A stretch of DNA of 32,244 bases. Source: Methanobacteriota archaeon. GTDB taxonomy: Archaea > Thermoplasmatota > Poseidoniia > Poseidoniales > Poseidoniaceae. This document shows, piece by piece, positions 27,928-32,244 of the stretch. The stretch is taken from positions 1 through 32,244 of the forward strand of contig JAPOIF010000007.1 of the NCBI GenBank assembly GCA_029979085.1. Reading direction: 5' to 3'. The position numbers and the translations under genes are program-made. The notes below the pieces were generated by a model. It saw nothing but the letters and a program-made list of their open reading frames with translations, was not told the origin of the DNA and ran no database searches. The first letter of the stretch is position 1, and each line of letters starts with the position of its first letter.

Positions 27928-29166
27928 ATGGCACGAACGCTTCCATCTCAACCTGAAGTCAACATTGGCCTTGTAGGCCACGTCGACCACGGAAAAACAA
28001 CACTCACACAAGCGCTTTCCGGTGTTTGGACGGACACGCATTCCGAAGAACGACGTCGTGGAATCTCAATCAAACTTGGTTATGCTGATACAGCGTTTTA
28101 CAAGACGGATTCAGGACAATATTATGCCACTGGACGACACCCAGAAGGTGGGAAAGACGTTGATTCCGATCTTCAAAGAGTCGTCTCCTTCGTCGATGCA
28201 CCTGGTCACGAGACACTCATGGCGATTATGATCACTGGCGCATCCATCATGGATGGTGCTATGCTCATGGTGGCTGCCAACGAAACCTGTCCACAGCCTC
28301 AAACTCGTGAACATTTGATGGCTCTTGAAATCGCAGGAATCAAGAACATCGTTATCGTTCAGAACAAGATTGATTTGGTCTCACGAGAGCGAGCCATGGA
28401 ATCCTACAACGAGATCAAGACCTTCCTCAAAGGTACCATTGCTGAAGATGCACCAATCATACCTGTTTCAGCCCATCATGACGTCAACCTCGACATCCTC
28501 ATTGAAGCGATTGAAAAGACCATTCCTACGCCGAATCGCGATGCCGACGAGCGAGCAGTCATGCACATTGCTCGCTCATTTGACGTGAACAGACCGGGTA
28601 CTCGACCGACAAAATTGACTGGTGGAGTTATCGGAGGTTCAATTGTCGAAGGTACCTTCAGAGAAGGTGATGAAATCATCATCGGTCCAGGTCGTAAAAT
28701 TGAGAATGGAAACAAATCGCATTGGGAACCAATTGAGACAACCATTACCAGCATGCAAGGTGGTGGTGGAAAGCGAGACCAAATGACTGCAGGTGGGTTG
28801 TGTGGCTTCGGAACACTCCTCGATCCTTCCATCACCACGGCTGACAATCTTTCTGGACAGGTTCTTGCCAAGAAAGGCGAATTGCCAGAAGTTCGAACCG
28901 AATGTTCGATTGAAGTTAACCTGATGAAGACCATGGTAGCAGGAGATGGTGAAGAACCCGACATGATTCATCCACTCCGAAACAATGAGATGTTGATGGT
29001 CAACGTTGCTACTTCAACTTCGGTTGGTATCGTGAAGGGTGTTGAAAAGAACAAGGCAAGTCTGCAGTTGCGTCTTCCAATCTGTGCCGATCAGGGACAA
29101 CGCGTTTCACTTTCCCGTCGTGTTGGTGCAAGATGGCGCCTTATCGGCCATGGAACCATTCAATGA
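27928..29166 (+). CDS. eif2g: Translation initiation factor aIF2 subunit gamma
   Basis: This GTPase subunit delivers initiator Met-tRNA to the small ribosomal subunit. The 412-residue product has the usual archaeal length. It shows G1 GHVDHGKTT (17-25), switch I with RRRGISIKLGYAD (42-54), G3 VDAPGHE (89-95), G4 QNKIDL, G5 VSAHH, and the two beta-barrel domains (ARSFDVNRPGT, then TSTSVGIVKGVEKN). The usual zinc-knuckle cysteines between switch I and G3 are absent: the segment YYATGRHPEGGKDVDSD has none. The ATG at 27928 follows SD AAGGAGGAA. It is co-transcribed with eS6 upstream and the PIN nuclease nine bases downstream. Confidence 0.96.
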   Translation: MARTLPSQPEVNIGLVGHVDHGKTTLTQALSGVWTDTHSEERRRGISIKLGYADTAFYKTDSGQYYATGRHPEGGKDVDSDLQRVVSFVDAPGHETLMAIMITGASIMDGAMLMVAANETCPQPQTREHLMALEIAGIKNIVIVQNKIDLVSRERAMESYNEIKTFLKGTIAEDAPIIPVSAHHDVNLDILIEAIEKTIPTPNRDADERAVMHIARSFDVNRPGTRPTKLTGGVIGGSIVEGTFREGDEIIIGPGRKIENGNKSHWEPIETTITSMQGGGGKRDQMTAGGLCGFGTLLDPSITTADNLSGQVLAKKGELPEVRTECSIEVNLMKTMVAGDGEEPDMIHPLRNNEMLMVNVATSTSVGIVKGVEKNKASLQLRLPICADQGQRVSLSRRVGARWRLIGHGTIQ

Positions 29167-29175
29167 GGTGACACC

Positions 29176-29550
29176 ATGGGCGACGTGCTCATTGATGCAT
29201 GTGGGTGGGTCGCTCTTATCGATGGCTCGTTTAACATCGATATTGCATTATCGAAACTTGTAGGGCCACCTCAGTTTATTCTCATCGATTTGATTCTTGA
29301 TGAACTTGAAGAGCTGGAGACGAGTCGACCACGGGGAAAGAAATTGATGCTCGATCTCTTACTGCAGCGTTCATCCATCATTGATTATCCAGACATGCAT
29401 CCAGATGATGCCTTGATTGAAGTCGCTCTCGAATCAAAAATCCCAATCCTCACTGTCGATGCAAATCTTAAGCGTAGAGCTCTTGAACAAGGTATTGGAA
29501 TTCTTGAAATTCTTAAAGGCAAGAATATCAGACTTGTCAATGGTCTATAG
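29176..29550 (+). CDS. PIN-domain nuclease, Fcf1/Utp24-like
   Basis: This is a small PIN-domain protein of 124 residues. The four acidic metal-binding positions are visible: LIDACG near 5-10 (Asp7), LDELEELE near 41-48, HPDDALIEVALE around 75-86 and LTVDANLKRRALEQGI around 91-106. Archaeal genes next to eS6 and aIF2-gamma often encode this Fcf1/Utp24-type PIN protein, thought to act in rRNA processing. The context favours that over a toxin, and no antitoxin gene is present. The ATG at 29176 has SD GAGGTGA. In many archaea rpoE follows; here a regulator in its own transcription unit follows instead. Confidence 0.88.
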   Translation: MGDVLIDACGWVALIDGSFNIDIALSKLVGPPQFILIDLILDELEELETSRPRGKKLMLDLLLQRSSIIDYPDMHPDDALIEVALESKIPILTVDANLKRRALEQGIGILEILKGKNIRLVNGL

Positions 29551-29663
29551 ACAACGAAGATTAATAATATTTAATCAACTAAATCAATTTATTAAATTAA
29601 ATTCTATACTCTCAATAAAACGTCGGTGATGTTGTTAAATATCCTCACCTTTCTCTTCAAAAC
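29551..29663. promoter_or_regulatory. AT-rich intergenic region
   Basis: This gap of 113 bases is much richer in A and T than its surroundings, with repeated short ATTAA/TTAAAT elements at 29565-29602. It separates the PIN gene from the winged-helix regulator. It probably holds the end of the eS6 operon and the promoter of the next gene. No stable hairpin is seen. Confidence 0.5.
29635..29642 (+). promoter_or_regulatory. TATA box for a leaderless message
   Basis: TTAAATAT is centred about 26 bases before the ATG at 29664, which has no SD. In archaea this spacing places transcription start on the A of the ATG. Confidence 0.55.
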
Positions 29664-30077
29664 ATGAAAGGTGGCATAAGCTCTCAGATGAGTAGTGAAC
29701 AACGTACTCTCCGTGACAAACTTGTCGAACTCGGTGCAAATGAGAATACTGCAAGTGTGCTTCTTTGCCTCCACCACCATGGTGCATCAACCTCAAAGGA
29801 TTTGCAATGTCATTGCAATATTCGGCAACCTGATGTCAGCATGGCTATCTCTGAATTAAGAGAGATGAATCTTGTTCATTTTTCTCCGAAATCTGAGACT
29901 TCTCGTGGCCGTCCAGCCCACATTTACAGGCTTCGAATGAGTCTTGAGCAATCGATTCAACCCTTTGTCAATCGTGCAAGAAAACGTGCAAAAGAGATTC
30001 TCAACGAGGTTGATGCTGTCCATGATCTCGTTTCAAAAGTTGAACCAAATCAACATCATGAGTTTACGGCAGCGTGA
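29664..30077 (+). CDS. Winged-helix transcription regulator
   Basis: The 137-residue protein has a MarR/TrmB-like winged helix at about 15-95. ELGANENTASVLLCLHHHGASTS opens it, a recognition region IRQPDVSMAISELREMNLV follows, and the wing ends RGRPAHIYRL. A helical C-terminal tail (about 95-125) probably serves dimerisation. The HHHG and CHC residues in the first part (Cys and His) could bind metal, but this is weak. It is a probable repressor; targets are unknown. The ATG at 29664 is supported by a TATA box for a leaderless start; an ATG at 29688 is an alternative. Its end overlaps the convergent DUF357 gene by 14 bases. Confidence 0.83.
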   Translation: MKGGISSQMSSEQRTLRDKLVELGANENTASVLLCLHHHGASTSKDLQCHCNIRQPDVSMAISELREMNLVHFSPKSETSRGRPAHIYRLRMSLEQSIQPFVNRARKRAKEILNEVDAVHDLVSKVEPNQHHEFTAA

Positions 30078-30357
30078 ACAAAACATCGTCTCCGTGCCCA
30101 TCGAGTAAACGAAGTTTGACGCCTGCATCTATCCATGCATGAGCATAGTTGATGGCTCCAAACGCTCGTATGAAATCACCTTGTTCGAGGAAATACTGTG
30201 CATCGTTTGCGTAATCGTCCGCCATTGAAAGCAATGTCTTGAGCATCAACTCCTCTTCAGGCGTTGAAGCCATTGGAGTTGCCTTTTCTCTCGCTTTTTG
30301 TGTAATCGAAAGATAGTGTTGTACACGTTCGACGGTTAGTGTGTGATCCGGATTCAT
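30064..30357 (-). CDS. DUF357 family protein
   Basis: This small all-helical archaeal protein has 97 residues. Family marks are VERVQHYLSITQKAREKA near 10-27, EELMLKTLLSMADDYANDAQYFLEQGDFIRAFGAINYAHAWIDAG in short segments through 34-78, and a final LRLLDG. No function is established for DUF357. The ATG at 30357 has SD GGTGAT and follows the propeller gene stop by one base. The frame is open to 30630, but that stretch only shadows the propeller gene. It is last in a three-gene unit. Confidence 0.85.
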   Translation of the reverse strand: MNPDHTLTVERVQHYLSITQKAREKATPMASTPEEELMLKTLLSMADDYANDAQYFLEQGDFIRAFGAINYAHAWIDAGVKLRLLDGHGDDVLFTLP

Positions 30358-30358
30358 T

Positions 30359-31396
30359 CTAATCACCGCCTTTCTGCCGCCTGAGAAGTCGTTGAACGTC
30401 TTCTTTCCTTCCGAGTGCCTCATAGAGTTCAATCGCTCTCGATAAGCGTCCCTCCTCTTCGGCTGTTTGAGCCCGCTGGAACAGTTGACGACGTTCATCC
30501 CAAGACCGAGCCAACTTAGCATCCGCAGCCTCTTTTTGTCGATGTCGGCGTTGCTCCTCCGCAAGGTGAGGAGCGACCCAGCGTCGAACCAAGCCATCAC
30601 GTCGGCATGTGACCATCGAGTTTCTTCCAAGTTGAACCAACATATCCCCTAAATTCATCCCTTCTCCAATTCTCACTTCACCGCTCTGGGCACTCATGTG
30701 ATCAAGATGACCTTCGATGCCGAGAACCCACCAACCATCTCCAGCACGGGTTGCTACAAGTGGCTCAAGCGATTCAATTTCAATTCGCTCGATAGCATCC
30801 CAACCATACGGATGAGGGATACCATCCCATAACTGTCCATCGGCGGATTGCAAAAGCATGCGTCCTTCAATGAGTGGAGATACCCAACTCCATACCGTCG
30901 TATCGACAACTCGGCGTTTGTCTTGTTGAGCGATTTGGCCACAGTAAACAACTCCACTTTCATCTTGCCAGAGGAGATGCTCACGATCTAGCCACCCGAT
31001 CAGTCGCCGCACCAGACCTGATTGCATACGACGTATTCCGACACCATTTGCATCGAAGAGGTGGAGATTCCCATCTCGACCTGACAAGACCCATCCCCCT
31101 CCAGGACGGTTGAGAAGTTGCAAAAATCCTCCAGGACTTGACCTTCCTTCGTGAACCAATGATCCATCAACCGTGTTGAGAAGATAGAAGGCATGAGCTG
31201 CAAGGACACCAATTCGCCCATCAGCATTGCAAATAGCATGCACCTTGAATGGCATACTTCGTTGCCATTGTATTTCATTTGCATCATTAAAGAGAACCAA
31301 TTCAAGTCCATAAGCAACGCACAGATGACCATTTACGGATTCAACAGCACTTATTCTTGAAGGCGATTGCCACGACCAACTTACCGACCAAGACAT
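30359..31396 (-). CDS. Beta-propeller protein with helical C-terminal tail
   Basis: The 345-residue protein has repeats of beta strands typical of WD40/PQQ-like propellers (FLQLLNRPGGGWVLSGRDGNLHLFDANG, read in short pieces near 92-119; LLQSADGQLWDG; WWVLGIEGHLDHM; MVTCRRDGLVRRWVAP). After about residue 275 comes a basic and acidic helical tail with a TPR-like pair (RAQTAEEEGRLSRAIELYEALGRK), probably for protein contacts. There is no signal peptide, so it is cytosolic. The exact role is unknown. The ATG at 31396 overlaps the upstream stop (TGATG) and has SD AGGAGGTGA, so it is coupled to the acidic winged-helix gene. Confidence 0.8.
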   Translation of the reverse strand: MSWSVSWSWQSPSRISAVESVNGHLCVAYGLELVLFNDANEIQWQRSMPFKVHAICNADGRIGVLAAHAFYLLNTVDGSLVHEGRSSPGGFLQLLNRPGGGWVLSGRDGNLHLFDANGVGIRRMQSGLVRRLIGWLDREHLLWQDESGVVYCGQIAQQDKRRVVDTTVWSWVSPLIEGRMLLQSADGQLWDGIPHPYGWDAIERIEIESLEPLVATRAGDGWWVLGIEGHLDHMSAQSGEVRIGEGMNLGDMLVQLGRNSMVTCRRDGLVRRWVAPHLAEEQRRHRQKEAADAKLARSWDERRQLFQRAQTAEEEGRLSRAIELYEALGRKEDVQRLLRRQKGGD

Positions 31397-32211
31397 CACT
31401 CATCACCTCCTACAAGACCCCATGCAATCAATTGAGCCAATGCACTTCTCGTCAGGCCAAACATTCTCGTGCGGCCAACCATTCGGGCGTGTAAAATTCC
31501 TGCTTTATGCAAACGATTGCAAATTTGTGACAAACGTGCACGTTTGATCGACAATTGTGTCAACAAGGCTTTGTCGGAGGGTGAGATGGAACGTCCTTTT
31601 GCTTCAGCGACTACAACTGCTTCAGAGGATGTAAGTGAGCTAAGAACTGCAACACTCAAGACATGTTCTTCTTTTTGTGTCAATCGTGGCCGTGATAATG
31701 CTCGCAACTGCTCGATGAGGTTTTGATCACCATTCAATGCAGCATTTGATGGCTGGAGGACTTGTGTCAGCAACCGTGTGAACGCTTCAATTGTGTTCGA
31801 ATCAAAACGATTGTTCTCATGTGCTGGAATCTCCTCCATTTCGATTTCAGGAGGTTCTTCAATCAAGGATTCAAGATCGTGTTTCTCCACCTCTTCATCG
31901 GTTGCAATCACATCGTCTAGAATTGGCACTGGTTCGTTAACCGACCAAAACGCAGTACCCATCTCGCTTTCTCTGAATTGGCCTTCAAGCGTTGGAGTTG
32001 GTGTTCTATTCGATTCGATGTTCCGATGTCGTAATCCACCAAAGGGACCGGCGAATGGAAGGCTTTCTTCGGTGATGTAGGAATTGTCAACAATCTCTTC
32101 TCCGTTCTCCTCGTCGAGTTCTTCGATTTCTTCTGTTGGAGCCACTATTGGTTCCTCCATCGGTTCATCGAGTGTTTCGAGGTCAAGATCAAAACCAGAT
32201 ATTTCGGTCAT
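31396..32211 (-). CDS. Acidic protein with C-terminal winged helix
   Basis: From the ATG at 32211 it has 271 residues. The first 135 are very acidic, with many Glu-Glu pairs and Pro, probably disordered. The C-terminal part (about 175-265) is helical and ends in a winged-helix-like fold: LTQKEEHVLSVAVLSSLTSSEAV, then SIKRARLSQICNRLHKAGILHARMVGRTRMFGLT in short segments. It is a likely DNA- or protein-binding adaptor. I do not know its family. The SD-like GGGAGGCGA before the ATG supports this start, but the frame stays open to the window edge at 32244, so the gene could be longer. It is first in view of a three-gene unit. Confidence 0.75.
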   Translation of the reverse strand: MTEISGFDLDLETLDEPMEEPIVAPTEEIEELDEENGEEIVDNSYITEESLPFAGPFGGLRHRNIESNRTPTPTLEGQFRESEMGTAFWSVNEPVPILDDVIATDEEVEKHDLESLIEEPPEIEMEEIPAHENNRFDSNTIEAFTRLLTQVLQPSNAALNGDQNLIEQLRALSRPRLTQKEEHVLSVAVLSSLTSSEAVVVAEAKGRSISPSDKALLTQLSIKRARLSQICNRLHKAGILHARMVGRTRMFGLTRSALAQLIAWGLVGGDE

Positions 32212-32244
32212 CCCTGGTGTCGCCTCCCACGCCTCTTCGATAGA

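Noticed and set aside
27385-28041. Minus-strand open frame of 218 codons
   Set aside because: It lies opposite eS6 and the start of aIF2-gamma, both certain; the product has no coherent domain pattern.
29176-29550. VapC-type toxin
   Set aside because: A PIN domain could suggest this, but no antitoxin gene precedes it and the eS6-aIF2-gamma context points to the Fcf1/Utp24 type.
30358-30630. Upstream extension of the DUF357 frame
   Set aside because: It overlaps the propeller gene in another frame, while the ATG at 30357 has its own SD and matches the family's start.

Overview
The window looks like a chromosomal segment of a planktonic marine Euryarchaeon, most likely Marine Group II (Candidatus Poseidoniales) or a close Thermoplasmatota relative. 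This is inferred from gene content, not from a marker-gene search. Clearly archaeal genes are eS6, aIF2-gamma, the Dph2-type diphthamide enzyme, Orc1/Cdc6, archaeal-type Hpt, DUF357 and a Bat-type HTH_10 regulator. Bacterial-looking genes sit among them: gyrA/gyrB, a class II CCA-adding-type nucleotidyltransferase and an acyl-CoA dehydrogenase. Very large PKD-domain exoproteases are also typical of this group. Coding density is high. Genes often overlap by 1 to 35 bases, Shine-Dalgarno (SD) sites are clear inside operons, and several first genes look leaderless with a TATA-like box about 26 bases upstream. I saw no rRNA, tRNA, CRISPR array, insertion sequence or prophage.

Layout. 1-3957 (-): gyrB then gyrA, with gyrA cut by the window edge. 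4197-4994 (+): type I 3-dehydroquinate dehydratase. 5006-10263 (-): a 1392-residue secreted, membrane-anchored PKD metalloprotease followed by a small anchored exported protein. 10368-13750 (+): a secreted M28/glutaminyl-cyclase-like enzyme, a membrane protein with a carboxypeptidase-regulatory-like domain, and a thymidylate kinase fused to an unknown domain. 13732-14430 (-): a DUF2085 membrane protein. 14489-19897 (+): a small membrane protein, then a tightly packed run of Bat-like regulator, degenerate PCMT-like methyltransferase, HEAT-repeat protein and M61 PDZ peptidase. 19863-20309 (-): a ParB/Srx-fold protein resembling SerK/SbnI serine kinases. 20351-22656 (+): the nucleotidyltransferase and an EF-hand coiled-coil protein. 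22651-23820 (-): acyl-CoA dehydrogenase. 23940-27302 (+): a GcvH-like protein and the overlapping set hpt-dph2-orc1. 27370-29550 (+): eS6, aIF2-gamma and a PIN-domain nuclease. 29664-30077 (+): a winged-helix regulator. 30064-32211 (-): an acidic winged-helix protein, a beta-propeller protein and a DUF357 protein.

Functional themes are DNA topology and replication (gyrase, Orc1/Cdc6, dTMP kinase), translation (eS6, aIF2-gamma, diphthamide on EF2, CCA end, PIN nuclease) and peptide or protein turnover (PKD protease, M28/QC-like enzyme, M61 peptidase, PCMT-like protein). The places most worth a second look are the palindrome-rich divergent promoter between the two exported enzymes, the PCMT-like/HEAT/M61 run, the dTMP kinase fusion, and several enzymes with altered key residues.
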